64,000 nucleotides of DNA from JAWKWH01 sp963669285. Its GTDB lineage: Bacteria > Pseudomonadota > Alphaproteobacteria > Rhizobiales > Rhizobiaceae. Below the pieces are notes generated by a model that had not been told where the DNA came from, made no database searches, and worked only from the letters and a program-made list of their open reading frames with translations. Shown here one piece after another: positions 42,781-51,856 of the stretch. The stretch is from assembly GCA_963669285.2 (NCBI GenBank), contig CAXXSI010000014.1:310001-374000 (forward strand). The letters run 5' to 3'. Every line of letters starts with the position of its first letter. Position 1 is the first letter of the stretch. A program made the position numbers and the translations under genes.

Positions 42781-45700
42781 ATGCGTACCCTCGGACCGGC
42801 AACGGGTCTCGTTCAGAGTTTTGTAAGGCATCCGAACGCAGCTAACCTGTTGATGGCGCTGCTGTTGTTGTTTGGCGCCTACGCCTTGGCGCGTATCAAT
42901 ACACAGTTTTTTCCGACCGTCGAACGCCCCAACGTTTCGATTTCGCTGACATGGTCGGGCGCAAGCGCCGAAGATGTCGAGGCGAACGTGCTTGCGGTCA
43001 TCGAGCCGGAAGTCCGCTTCATCAACAATGTCGAACAGATCATATCCTACGCGCGCGAAGGATCGGGTACCGTTGTCATCGAGTTTACCGAAGGCACCGA
43101 CATGCAAAAGGCGGTCTCCGACGTCGAGACAGCGGTCAAGGCAATCGGTAATCTTCCCGACGATTCAGAATCTCCGGTCGTTACCCGGTCGCAATGGTTC
43201 GACAGTGTGGCGAAAATCTCCATCGGCGGCAGCGTTCCGGAAGATTCGCTGCGAACCTGGGCCAAGCGGATTCGCGATGACCTGGTCGATCGGGGCATCG
43301 ACAGGATCGATTTCACCGGCCTGCGGGATCGCGAACTGCGAATTGATATTCCCGAACGCGAACTGCGCCGTCTGCAAACCTCGGTAACCGAGATTTCGCG
43401 GACGATATCCTCCAACAGCCTCGATTTGCCTTCCGGCAATCTCGAAGGCGGTGTCGAACGTCAGGTGCGGGCGCTCTCGGATGTCGATACGCCGGCGGCA
43501 CTGCGGTCCATCGAGGTGAAATCATTTCCCACCGGAGAGAAGGTCACCCTGGGTGATATCGCCGACGTGACTGTCGGATTCGATGATGTCTCGGTACAGG
43601 GATTCGCCCTGGGGGAGCGCGCAATCGAGCTTTATGTTCAGCGGGCAGCGACAGCGGATACGTTGGCGACATCGCGGATCCTGAAAGCATATGTCGATGA
43701 AATCCGACCGCTTTTGCCCAAGAACTTAGAACTGCAGATGTATGAAATCCGGGCCGACAGACTGGCCGAGCGTATATTGCTGCTGGTCAAGAACGGATTG
43801 GGAGGGCTGGTCCTTGTGGTGGGCGTGCTGTTCCTGTTTTTGAACGCGCGTATAGCCCTTTGGGTTGCGGCGGGCATCCCTGTTGCCATCATGGCAACGG
43901 TCGGCCTGATGTACCTTTCCGGCCAAACCATCAACATGATCTCGCTGTTTGGACTGATCATGATGATGGGCATCATCGTCGACGATGCAATTGTCGTGGG
44001 CGAGCACACCGATACTAGGCTGCGAGCCGGTGACGATCCGATTACCGCTGCCGAGAACGGTGTCGGCATGATGCTGGTTCCGGTGCTGGCGGCGATGACG
44101 ACAACGATTGCTGCATTCACTCCGATAACTCTCATCACCGGGGTCATCGGTCAGATCATGTTTGTGCTGCCGCTGGTGGTCATCGCAGTCATTATCGCAA
44201 GCTTGGTGGAGTGCTTTCTCATTTTGCCGGGACATCTGGCGCACTCACTCGCCAATCGACGGCATCAAGGACGCTGGTCGTTTGCAAGACAGTTTGTCGT
44301 TGCCCTGCTGATCGGTGCATTTGCCGTTGGTGTAGCGCATCGTTTCGACGGTAGCGCCCTGCCCGAGCCTCTTGCCGGTGCATTCGGTGTTCTGGTGGCC
44401 TGGAAGGAAGGCTATCCGCTATGGCTGTTCTCGACACTCATCGCTGCATTGTCGCTCGCGATCGCCTATTTCATCGAAGGTGTGATCAGCCTCCTTACGC
44501 GGCGAAACAACAAAGCCCCGAAAACAGACGCGGGCGAACGCGGCATATCGGAAGAGGATGAAGGCTGGTTCAGACATGGATTTGACCGGCTGTTTGGCCG
44601 ATTTCGCGACGGACCGTTCAGTTGGCTGGTCGATTTGTCTTTCAACTGGCGCTACGTGACGATTTCCATTGCAGTTGGACTGGTCGTCGTCATCGCTGTC
44701 GGGTTGATGCAGTCCAAACGGGTCGAGTTCGTATTCTTTCCATCGCCGGAAGCCGAGAATATCCGCGGCTATCTAACGCTCAATGCCGGCACACCGGAGA
44801 CACGTGCGCTCGAAGCCATCAGTGCCATCGAAGGCGCCTTGGATCGCGTCGAGGAGGACCTCGGCAAGGGTGAAGATCTGGTTCGCGCCGTCTTCGTCAA
44901 GTTCGGCCAGTCGGGACGTAACCGCGGTGACAATCTGGCTGAGCTGCGTGTCGAACTGACTTCGTCGGAAATCCGCACGGTTCGAACGCCCGAGATCGTG
45001 CGCGCATGGCGCAAGGCCGTCCCAAAGATCCCCGATGTCCGGCGGTTTGCCGTCATTGAGGTGCGCGGCGGTCCGCCAGGACGCGACATTGAGATCCAAC
45101 TGCAAGGCGCTTCCGCTGCCACGCTCAAGAAAGCTGCAGGAGAAGTCACGGATCTTGTTGCGGGTATCAACGGTGTTACCGGCGTCGGTGACGATCTTCC
45201 CTATGGCAAGCCGGAACTGAGGATGGAATTGTCGCCACGCGGGGCAGCGCTTGGATTTTCCATCGAGGATATCGGGCGGCAGGTTCGCAACGCGTTTGAA
45301 GGGGCGATACCGAGACGGTTTGCCCTCGGCGATGACGAGGTAACCATCCGGATCACCCAGAAAATGCGTGGAAGCGGATCGTCGGCGCTGCGGAATTTCG
45401 AACTGCGGAGCCCAAGAGGCGATTTTGTTCCGTTGACCGAGGCCGTCCATCTGTCGGAGTCACAGGGTTTCGCCGCGATCCAGCGCCGCGATGGCAAATC
45501 CACGCTCGCGGTGACCGGGGACATCGACAACGCGGTCAACACCACAGATAGCGTGATCGAAGAGCTGCGAAATAGCGGAGAACTCGATCGCATAGCGGTA
45601 AAGTATGGGATCTCCTACAAATATGGTGGCCGCGCAGAGGAACAAAGCGACGCATTTGCCGATCTTGGCATCGGCACAGCGGTCGCGCTTTCGGTCATCT

Positions 45701-46206
45701 ACATCATCCTCGCATGGGTATTCGGCAGCTACTGGCGCCCGTTTGCGATCATGCTGATTATCCCCTTCGGCATCGTCGGGGCGGTCTTCGGGCATTGGCT
45801 GCTCGGCTACCAGCTGACAATCCTCTCCTTGATCGGGTTGCTCGGGCTTGCCGGCATTTTGGTCAACGATTCAATCATTCTGGTGACGCGGATGGAGGAG
45901 CGCATTTCGGCTGGAGAAAACCTCGAAGATGCTGCAACCGGAGCAAGCCGCGATCGTCTTCGCGCCGTCCTGCTGACGTCGCTGACGACAATCGGCGGGC
46001 TGATCCCGCTGATGTTTGAAAAAAGCCTGCAAGCGCAATTTCTGCTGCCGATGGCGATCACCATCGTATTTGGTCTGGCGCTGGCTACGCTGCTGGTGCT
46101 GTTTCTGGTGCCGGCCCTGATCGGTGTGGGAGACGACATCGGCCGGGCGGCGCAGGTGATATTCGGATCAGGCCGTACATCGACAGGTTCGCCGCGGGCT
46201 ACCTGA
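42781..46206 (+). CDS. RND efflux permease, enlarged central region
   Basis: A 1141-residue inner-membrane transporter of the AcrB/MexB (HAE1-like) superfamily. The first periplasmic loop begins INTQFFPTVERPNVSISLTWSG, and the proton-relay pair is Asp401-Asp402 in GIIVDDAIVVGEH of TM4. The second half repeats the fold with TM10-12 segments GLLGLAGILVNDSIIL and LLTSLTTIGGLIPLM. It is about 100 residues longer than the 1040-residue norm. The extra length lies near residues 490-613, between the two halves, and holds two added hydrophobic helices plus a charged linker. Substrate is unknown. ATG 42781 has a weak ribosome binding site and may be coupled to the adaptor. Confidence 0.9.
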   Translation: MRTLGPATGLVQSFVRHPNAANLLMALLLLFGAYALARINTQFFPTVERPNVSISLTWSGASAEDVEANVLAVIEPEVRFINNVEQIISYAREGSGTVVIEFTEGTDMQKAVSDVETAVKAIGNLPDDSESPVVTRSQWFDSVAKISIGGSVPEDSLRTWAKRIRDDLVDRGIDRIDFTGLRDRELRIDIPERELRRLQTSVTEISRTISSNSLDLPSGNLEGGVERQVRALSDVDTPAALRSIEVKSFPTGEKVTLGDIADVTVGFDDVSVQGFALGERAIELYVQRAATADTLATSRILKAYVDEIRPLLPKNLELQMYEIRADRLAERILLLVKNGLGGLVLVVGVLFLFLNARIALWVAAGIPVAIMATVGLMYLSGQTINMISLFGLIMMMGIIVDDAIVVGEHTDTRLRAGDDPITAAENGVGMMLVPVLAAMTTTIAAFTPITLITGVIGQIMFVLPLVVIAVIIASLVECFLILPGHLAHSLANRRHQGRWSFARQFVVALLIGAFAVGVAHRFDGSALPEPLAGAFGVLVAWKEGYPLWLFSTLIAALSLAIAYFIEGVISLLTRRNNKAPKTDAGERGISEEDEGWFRHGFDRLFGRFRDGPFSWLVDLSFNWRYVTISIAVGLVVVIAVGLMQSKRVEFVFFPSPEAENIRGYLTLNAGTPETRALEAISAIEGALDRVEEDLGKGEDLVRAVFVKFGQSGRNRGDNLAELRVELTSSEIRTVRTPEIVRAWRKAVPKIPDVRRFAVIEVRGGPPGRDIEIQLQGASAATLKKAAGEVTDLVAGINGVTGVGDDLPYGKPELRMELSPRGAALGFSIEDIGRQVRNAFEGAIPRRFALGDDEVTIRITQKMRGSGSSALRNFELRSPRGDFVPLTEAVHLSESQGFAAIQRRDGKSTLAVTGDIDNAVNTTDSVIEELRNSGELDRIAVKYGISYKYGGRAEEQSDAFADLGIGTAVALSVIYIILAWVFGSYWRPFAIMLIIPFGIVGAVFGHWLLGYQLTILSLIGLLGLAGILVNDSIILVTRMEERISAGENLEDAATGASRDRLRAVLLTSLTTIGGLIPLMFEKSLQAQFLLPMAITIVFGLALATLLVLFLVPALIGVGDDIGRAAQVIFGSGRTSTGSPRAT

Positions 46207-46219
46207 CAATTTACAGATT

Positions 46220-46627
46220 TCAGTTGATCGTCCGCAGGCGGTTTGGAATATCAAGCGAGAACGCCGGAATCTCGACATCGAACTTACGTCCCTTCAGGTC
46301 GGTCATTGTGTAGTAACCGGCCATGATGCCTGACGGCGTCGACAGCGGGCAGCCCGACGTATACTGGTAGCTGTCTCCCGGGCGAAGTTCAGGCTGCTCA
46401 CCGACGACCCCATCCCCGGTAACTTCCTCAACCCGGCCATTGCCATCGGTAATGTTCCAATACCGGCTCAGAAGCTGGGCTGCCGCCTTCGAATTATTGG
46501 CGATCGTCACCCGGTAGGCCCAAACGTAGTGGTCCTCGGCGGGTTCCGAGCGGTCCTCCAGATAGAAGGGCTCGACGGTGACTTCAATGCCTTCGGTTTC
46601 GGCTCGGTACATTCGGGGCGTGCTCAT
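46220..46627 (-). CDS. apaG: ApaG protein
   Basis: A 135-residue protein of the ApaG family, a fibronectin-III-like beta sandwich. Family segments visible are GIEVTVEPFYLEDRSEPAEDHYVWAYRVTIAN, LLSRYWNITDGNGRVEEVTGDGVVGEQP, and TPSGIMAGYYTMTD. ApaG is linked to Co2+ tolerance and Ap4A metabolism in enterobacteria, but its molecular role is unclear. The stop lies 13 bases from that of the convergent RND pump gene. In many Hyphomicrobiales apaG sits next to metZ; here it is 0.7 kb from it, with only the phosphatidyltransferase gene between. Confidence 0.95.
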   Translation of the reverse strand: MSTPRMYRAETEGIEVTVEPFYLEDRSEPAEDHYVWAYRVTIANNSKAAAQLLSRYWNITDGNGRVEEVTGDGVVGEQPELRPGDSYQYTSGCPLSTPSGIMAGYYTMTDLKGRKFDVEIPAFSLDIPNRLRTIN

Positions 46628-46729
46628 TCATTCTTGAACTGGATTGATACTACCACTGGCTTGACAGCACGCTCAACATAAGGCGAAGCCCATTGAACAG
46701 GTTATCCATGCAACCGATCGGATGTGGAC

Positions 46730-47338
46730 ATGCTCGACGGCTGGGCGCGAAGAAAGATCGATCCTTCACTGAACCGCTTGGCGGCGGTCGTCGCGCGGTC
46801 GGGCATGACACCAAACATGATTACGGTCACAGGGTGTGCGATCGGGCTCATTGCTGCGGGCTCAATTGCTCTGCAGTCCTATTGGCTGGGACTGTTCCTT
46901 TTGCTGCTGAGCCGGTTGGGTGACGGCCTGGATGGCGCCGTTGCGCGAATGACCAGGAAAACGGATCTCGGTGGCTATCTCGATATCGTATTCGACTTCG
47001 TGTTCTACGGCGCCATTCCGATGGGGTTTGTGCTGGCAAATCCGGAGGCAAACGCAATTGCCGGTGCAGCATTGATCTTGTCGTTTTACATCAATGGCGC
47101 CAGCTTCCTTGCCTATGCGATCATGGCGGAGAAGCGCGGTCTGGATACGGCGACCCGCGGATCGAAATCGCTCTATTTCACCACAGGCCTAGCCGAAGCG
47201 ACGGAAACAATTGCCGTTTTCGTCGCCTTTTGCCTTTTCCCGGACTGGTTTGCGCCGCTTGCGTGGATATTCGCAGCCATTTGCATCTACACCGCGTCCG
47301 CCCGGATCATTCAGGCTTCGATTGCATTTCGCGACTAG
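46730..47338 (+). CDS. CDP-alcohol phosphatidyltransferase family protein
   Basis: A 202-residue integral membrane enzyme. The CDP-alcohol phosphotransferase signature D-G-x2-A-R-x8-G-x3-D-x3-D is present as DGLDGAVARMTRKTDLGGYLDIVFD near residues 65-90. Five to six hydrophobic helices are visible. The family joins CDP-diacylglycerol with an alcohol such as glycerol phosphate, serine, inositol or choline; which one is used here is unclear, and short single-domain forms in this clade are often unassigned. The start may be GTG 46724 or ATG 46730. Confidence 0.87.
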   Translation: MLDGWARRKIDPSLNRLAAVVARSGMTPNMITVTGCAIGLIAAGSIALQSYWLGLFLLLLSRLGDGLDGAVARMTRKTDLGGYLDIVFDFVFYGAIPMGFVLANPEANAIAGAALILSFYINGASFLAYAIMAEKRGLDTATRGSKSLYFTTGLAEATETIAVFVAFCLFPDWFAPLAWIFAAICIYTASARIIQASIAFRD

Positions 47339-47350
47339 AGCGTACCCGGT

Positions 47351-48535
47351 TTAAACAGCGCTCAACGCATCCTCCAGATCGTCGATCAAATCATCGACGT
47401 GCTCCAATCCGACCGAAAGCCGTACCAATCCATCTGCTATGCCCAGTTCGTCGCGCGCTTCCTGTGACAGGTTCTTGTGCGTGGTGGTTGCCGGATGTGT
47501 CACCAGGCTCTTGGCGTCGCCCAAATTGTTGGAAATGGCTACCAGCCGAAGCGCGTTCTCAAAGGCAAATGCCGCTTTCTTGCCGCCTTTAAGCTCGAAA
47601 GCCACCAGGCTCGAACCGCCACTCATCTGGCGGGCAATGATATCGGCCTGCGGATGGTCGGGCCGCCCCGGATAAATGGTCCTGCTCACCACATTGCCCT
47701 TGCCGGCCAGGTAGTCGGCGATTGCCGATGCGTTTTCCGTTTGCTGCCTCACCCGCAGCGGAAGGGTTTCCAAGCCCTTCAGCAGGGTCCACGCGTTGAA
47801 CGGCGACAGGCTTGGACCGGTATGGCGGAAATAGTCATGCAGGCATTCGTCGATCCAGTCCTTGTCCGACAGGATCACCCCACCCAGACATCGCCCCTGG
47901 CCGTCGATGTGCTTGGTCGCTGAATAGACGACGATATGGGCGCCGAGATCCAGCGGTCGCTGTTGAAGCGGCGTGGCAAAAACATTGTCGACAACGAGCC
48001 GAGCACCGTTGGCATCGGCAAGCGCGGCGACCGCGGCAATATCGATCACGTCTAGTGTCGGATTTGTCGGGCTTTCAAGGAACAGCACCTTGGTGTTGGG
48101 GCGCATGGCAGCTTCCCAGGCAGTGATGTCGCACCCGTCGACCAAGGTACATTCGATCCCGTATCTCGGCATCAGGGTTTCCACCACCCAACGACAGGAG
48201 CCAAAAAGCGCGCGGGCGGCGACAATGTGGTCGCCAACACTCACCTGACAAAGCAATGCCGCCGAGACCGCCGCCATGCCCGAGGCTGTGGCACGCGCAT
48301 CTTCAGCGCCTTCCAGAAGGCACATGCGCTTTTCAAACATGTCGACGGTCGGATTGGCGTAGCGGGAATAGATGAATCCCGGTTCCTCACCCTTGAACCG
48401 CGCTTCGGCGGCTTCGGCAGAATCGTAGAGATAGCCCTGGGTAAGGTACAGCGCCTCGCACGTCTCTCCGAACGCTGATCGGCTAATCCCGCCGTGAACC
48501 AAATCTGTCTCGGGTCTCGTCGCTCGTTTACTCAT
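47351..48535 (-). CDS. metZ: O-succinylhomoserine sulfhydrylase
   Basis: A 394-residue PLP enzyme of the Cys/Met metabolism family. The lysine that binds PLP lies in SATKHIDGQGR near residue 207, and YSRYANPTVDMFEKR, ASGMAAVSAALL and FLESPTNPTLDV are family motifs. It makes homocysteine from O-succinylhomoserine and sulfide, the direct sulfhydrylation route to methionine. GQGR after the lysine favours metZ over the cystathionine enzymes. ATG 48535 is chosen over a start at 48595 because the longer form would translate the riboswitch terminator. Expression is controlled by the SAM-II riboswitch directly upstream. Confidence 0.93.
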   Translation of the reverse strand: MSKRATRPETDLVHGGISRSAFGETCEALYLTQGYLYDSAEAAEARFKGEEPGFIYSRYANPTVDMFEKRMCLLEGAEDARATASGMAAVSAALLCQVSVGDHIVAARALFGSCRWVVETLMPRYGIECTLVDGCDITAWEAAMRPNTKVLFLESPTNPTLDVIDIAAVAALADANGARLVVDNVFATPLQQRPLDLGAHIVVYSATKHIDGQGRCLGGVILSDKDWIDECLHDYFRHTGPSLSPFNAWTLLKGLETLPLRVRQQTENASAIADYLAGKGNVVSRTIYPGRPDHPQADIIARQMSGGSSLVAFELKGGKKAAFAFENALRLVAISNNLGDAKSLVTHPATTTHKNLSQEARDELGIADGLVRLSVGLEHVDDLIDDLEDALSAV

Positions 48536-48554
48536 CGTGCCAATCCCTTCGCAC

Positions 48555-48587
48555 AAAAAAACCGGCCGCGAATAGTCGCCAACCGGT
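48555..48587 (-). terminator. Terminator of the metZ riboswitch
   Basis: In the mRNA direction ACCGGUUGGCGA pairs with UUCGCGGCCGGU (two G-U pairs and one bulge) and is followed by a run of seven U including the last stem base. It sits between the SAM-II aptamer and the metZ start, as expected for an expression platform that stops transcription when SAM is bound. Confidence 0.8.
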
Positions 48588-48597
48588 CCGAACACGG

Positions 48598-48655
48598 CCC
48601 TTTTAGCGACTTGTTTTACGTGGCTGCAAGCCGGCCGGCCAAATCACCACGGGAT
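48598..48655 (-). ncRNA. SAM-II riboswitch aptamer upstream of metZ
   Basis: Read on the minus strand, the segment has the SAM-II core in order: CCCGUGGUGAUUUGG at 48653-48639, CUUGCAGCCACG at 48630-48619 which closes the P1 stem with CGUGG, and AAACAAGUCGCUAAA just downstream, which forms the H-type pseudoknot. This layout matches Rfam RF00521 as I know it and is typical before metA, metX or metZ in alphaproteobacteria. High SAM should lower metZ expression through the terminator at 48555-48587. Confidence 0.9.
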
Positions 48656-48748
48656 AACCGGTCAATAGTGCCTCGTCGTTCTTGCGTCAACCGGCGTGTT
48701 GATTAAACGTCGAAGTTCCAAACTTCAAAAAGGCCCAGGAACTACGAC

Positions 48749-49843
48749 TTGCGCGATACGGGAATATTGCCGGATTGTCAGATTGCCGGATTGTTCGAAG
48801 ACGGTGCACTCTCCGTTTCGACCGCGCTCGACGCCGACCAGATTCAGCCGGCAAGCCTGGATCTCAGGCTCGGCAAAATGGCCTACCGCGTGCGCGCCAG
48901 CTTTCTGCCCGGTCCGAAAAGTCGGGTTGCCGACAAGCTTGATCGGCTGAAACTGCACGAGATCAGCCTGGAAGACGGCGCCGTTCTGGAAACCGGTTGC
49001 GTGTATGTCGTGCCGTTGCTTGAAGAACTGGCGCTGCCGAATGACATCTCGGCATCGGCCAATCCGAAAAGCTCCACCGGTCGCCTGGATATCTTCACCC
49101 GTGTGATGGCCGATTTCGGCCATGAGTTCGACAAGATCGGGAAGGGATACAAGGGTCAGCTTTTCCTTGAGATCAGCCCGCGCACCTTTCCGATCGTCGT
49201 GCGGACAGGCTCTCGATTGTCGCAAATCCGGTTCCGGCGCGGTTTGGCCCTGCTTGACCAGGGGGAACTGGGCAAATTGCACGGCGAGGAAAGTCTGGTT
49301 GCTTCCGACAACCCCAGCATATCGGGAAACGGCATTGCTCTCACCGTCGATCTCGGCGGTGACGGCGAAGGCATGATCGGCTATCGGGGGAAGCACCACA
49401 CGGGCCTCGTCGACGTCGACAAGCGCGAAGCCCATGCGGTGCTTGACTATTGGGAACCGATATACGGCCGGGGCAAGCGCGAACTGGTGCTCGATCCTGA
49501 TGAATTCTATATCCTGATGTCCCGCGAAGCGGTGCATGTGCCGCCGGATTTCGCGGCGGAAATGACCCCTTTTGATCCACTGGTCGGCGAATTTCGTGTT
49601 CACTATGCCGGGTTCTTCGATCCCGGATTCGGCCATTCCGCGGCGGGCGGCACCGGAAGCCGGGCGGTGCTTGAGGTTCGAAGCCACGAGGTTCCGTTCA
49701 TTCTCGATCACGGGCAGATTGTCGGCCGGCTGGTCTACGAGCACATGCTGGAGCGACCCAAGGCGCTCTACGGGACCGACCTCAATTCGAATTACCAGGC
49801 GCAGGGCCTGAAGCTTTCGAAGCACTTCAGTACAGTCGGATAG
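48749..49843 (+). CDS. dcd: 2'-deoxycytidine 5'-triphosphate deaminase
   Basis: A 364-residue, two-domain form of dCTP deaminase common in alphaproteobacteria (the enterobacterial enzyme is about 190 residues). The first half has QPASLDLRLGKMAYRVRASFLPG and the substrate motif SANPKSSTGRLDIFTRV. The second half repeats the dUTPase-like beta fold (ELVLDPDEFYILMSRE and FRVHYAGFFDPGFGHS). It converts dCTP to dUTP for thymidylate synthesis. The start is TTG 48749, with AGGA about 10 bases upstream. It is divergent from metZ and converges with pyrD, leaving 33 bases between stops. Confidence 0.9.
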   Translation: MRDTGILPDCQIAGLFEDGALSVSTALDADQIQPASLDLRLGKMAYRVRASFLPGPKSRVADKLDRLKLHEISLEDGAVLETGCVYVVPLLEELALPNDISASANPKSSTGRLDIFTRVMADFGHEFDKIGKGYKGQLFLEISPRTFPIVVRTGSRLSQIRFRRGLALLDQGELGKLHGEESLVASDNPSISGNGIALTVDLGGDGEGMIGYRGKHHTGLVDVDKREAHAVLDYWEPIYGRGKRELVLDPDEFYILMSREAVHVPPDFAAEMTPFDPLVGEFRVHYAGFFDPGFGHSAAGGTGSRAVLEVRSHEVPFILDHGQIVGRLVYEHMLERPKALYGTDLNSNYQAQGLKLSKHFSTVG

Positions 49844-49876
49844 GAACTGTCGCGTCGGAGCAGAAGGCGAGCTCGA

Positions 49877-50958
49877 TCAAATCGGCCGCGCGGCCCACTT
49901 TTCGACATTGGCATCCCTTATCTCGGAGATGGTTTCTAGCCCTTGAGATTCAGCGTAGCGTTCAAGCCCTGCAACGATGCGGCTTGGCAATGCCGGACCG
50001 CCATAGATGAACCCGGTGTAAAGCTGGACCAAATCGGCACCGGCGCGGATTTTCTCAAGCGCGGTTTCAGTGGAGTCGATCCCGCCGACGCCGATGATCG
50101 CCAATTCGCCGCCACAGCGCACGCGCATTTTGGCCAGTACGCTGGTAGATTTGTCGAATAACGGCCGACCCGACAGCCCGCCCTGCTGATTTGCCAATCC
50201 GATTTCGGTCAATCCCTCGCGGTCGAGCGTGGTATTGGACACGACGAGGCCTTCGATCCCCTGCCGCTCCACTTCCGACGCGATGTCGTCGAGATCATGC
50301 TCGTCCAGATCAGGAGCGATCTTGAGAAACAACGGCACCGACCTGCCAATTTCGGCTGCGGTTTGATCACGCCGCGCTTTCACCCGGGCCAGAAGCTCGG
50401 CAAGATGTTCGCGTGACTGCAAATTGCGCAATCCCGGCGTATTGGGTGAAGAGACGTTGATGGTGAAATAGGAAGCCAGACCGGCAAAGGATTCGATGCC
50501 CTTCTCATAATCGGCAATCTTGTCTTCGCTGGTTTTGTTTGCGCCGACATTAATCCCGAGAATGTAGTTGTCATTGTCGCTGCGAGCGGCCTGCAGACGC
50601 CTCAGACAGGCGACATGCCCTGATTGTTGAAACCAAGACGATTGATCACCGCGCGATCACGCTTGAGCCTGAAAACTCTGGGTTTCGGGTTGCCGGGCTG
50701 TGGCAGCGGCGTCACAGAGCCGATCTCGACAAATCCGAACCCGAGGCGGATCAATTGCCCGGGAACTTCGGCGTCCTTGTCATAGCCGGCGGCCATTCCA
50801 AGCGGGTTCGGGAAATTCAGGCCGGCAACGGTAGTGCCCAGACGAGTTGTTTCTGCTCCGCGGGTTGGGAGCAAACCCGACTTGAGCGCCTGGACAGAAA
50901 GTCGGTGCGCGACCTCGGGCGGCAGTTTGAACAGCAATTCGCGAACCAGCGAATTCAC
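49877..50958 (-). pseudogene. pyrD: Dihydroorotate dehydrogenase (quinone), interrupted by a one-base frameshift
   Basis: The two frames together make a normal-length (about 360 residue) class 2 PyrD. The first part, from ATG 50958, runs to GFNNQGMSPV and a TGA at 50602. The second, in the -1 frame from about 50611, continues ACLRRLQAARSDNDNYILG, NVGANKTSED, then NVSSPNTPGL, FLKIAPDL and IGVGGIDS to the stop at 49877. One base seems to be missing at about 50611-50616. The enzyme oxidises dihydroorotate to orotate at the membrane and is normally essential, so a sequence error is likely. No slippery sequence is apparent. The start overlaps the DUF952 gene by four bases. Confidence 0.88.
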
Positions 50959-51314
50959 AAGGCCTCACCATTGCGCAGATCAGGAAACGAGTGGTTCCCG
51001 GTGTCATCAAGCGGCAGGGGCGATATCCATCGCACGGCAGACATTGGCAGTGGGCCATACAAATGGGGAAACAAATCGCCGCCACGTGAGGGTTCAAACT
51101 TCAGTGCGTCACCAAGCGCTTCGGTTTCCACCGCTGCCAAAACGAGGTCTGACTGTCCGGCGAAATGAAGCGCCGCTGTCTGCCTGACCTGATCGGCCGT
51201 CGAAAAATGGATATACCCGTCGGCGTGGTCCACCGCAGCGCCGTCGAACGAACCGGAGACTTCGGCGGAGGCCCAAAGCTTCCTGTCGCAAATTTTGTAA
51301 ATCAAGCCACTCAT
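50955..51314 (-). CDS. DUF952 family protein
   Basis: A 119-residue protein of the DUF952 family. Recognisable segments are IYKICDRKLWASAEVSGSF, DGYIHFSTADQVRQTAALHF, LKFEPSRGGDLFPHLYGPLP and MSAVRWISPLPLDDTGNH. Function is unknown; the fold has been likened to ADP-ribosyltransferase-type domains, which is not shown here. It overlaps pyrD by four bases (ATGA), and this DUF952-pyrD pair is frequent in Hyphomicrobiales, so co-translation is likely. The start is ATG 51314. Confidence 0.88.
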   Translation of the reverse strand: MSGLIYKICDRKLWASAEVSGSFDGAAVDHADGYIHFSTADQVRQTAALHFAGQSDLVLAAVETEALGDALKFEPSRGGDLFPHLYGPLPMSAVRWISPLPLDDTGNHSFPDLRNGEAL

Positions 51315-51418
51315 ATGCGCTCGTATAGTGGCCTAGGCCCGCCTTTGAAAGGTGCCATCGACAATCGCCCTACTTAGGGCGCAAATCGTCGGCATTCTGG
51401 CATCAGCGGAGACTCCAG

Positions 51419-51844
51419 ATGATGAAACTGACAATCGGTTGTGCTTTGCCGCTCCTGCTGGTCCCGTTTTGCGCGCAAGCCGACGAAGGCCGATACCAGC
51501 TCGAAAAATCAGGCGACAGCTATGTGCGTCTGGATACGCAATCCGGTGAAATGTCGATCTGCAAAACGCAGGGCAGCCAGTTGGTATGCCGCGTTGCGGC
51601 TGAAGAGCGCGCCGCTTTTCAGGACGAAATCGACCGGCTCAATCGCACTGTTACCGATCTGGAGAAGCGGATTTCGACAATCGAGAACCGCCAGAGAGAC
51701 GGAAGCGACAAATTGCCCTCCGAAGAGGAGTTCGAGCGATCACTCGGCTATATGGAGCGGTTCATGCGCCGGTTTCTGGATATCATCGAGGATTTCGACC
51801 GGCCGCCCAACAGTGACGGCGAGGAAATACCGGACCGAACCTGA
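51419..51844 (+). CDS. Small secreted protein of unknown function
   Basis: A 141-residue protein not assigned to a function. Residues 1-22 are a signal peptide (LTIGCALPLLLVPFCAQA then DEG). The mature part has a short beta region with two Cys residues (CKTQGSQLVC) that could form a disulfide, and an acidic coiled coil at about 60-95 (DEIDRLNRTVTDLEKRISTIE). The C-terminus is charged and disordered. GGAG at 51408-51411 fits ATG 51419. It lies divergent from DUF952-pyrD and convergent with the thioesterase gene. Similar small periplasmic proteins are widespread in rhizobia. Confidence 0.8.
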   Translation: MMKLTIGCALPLLLVPFCAQADEGRYQLEKSGDSYVRLDTQSGEMSICKTQGSQLVCRVAAEERAAFQDEIDRLNRTVTDLEKRISTIENRQRDGSDKLPSEEEFERSLGYMERFMRRFLDIIEDFDRPPNSDGEEIPDRT

Positions 51845-51856
51845 GTGGTAAAGGCG

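Noticed and set aside
49877..50431. Stand-alone 184-residue pyrD-like gene
   Set aside because: The family sequence continues upstream of its first ATG in the same frame up to about 50611, so it is the 3' part of a frameshifted pyrD.
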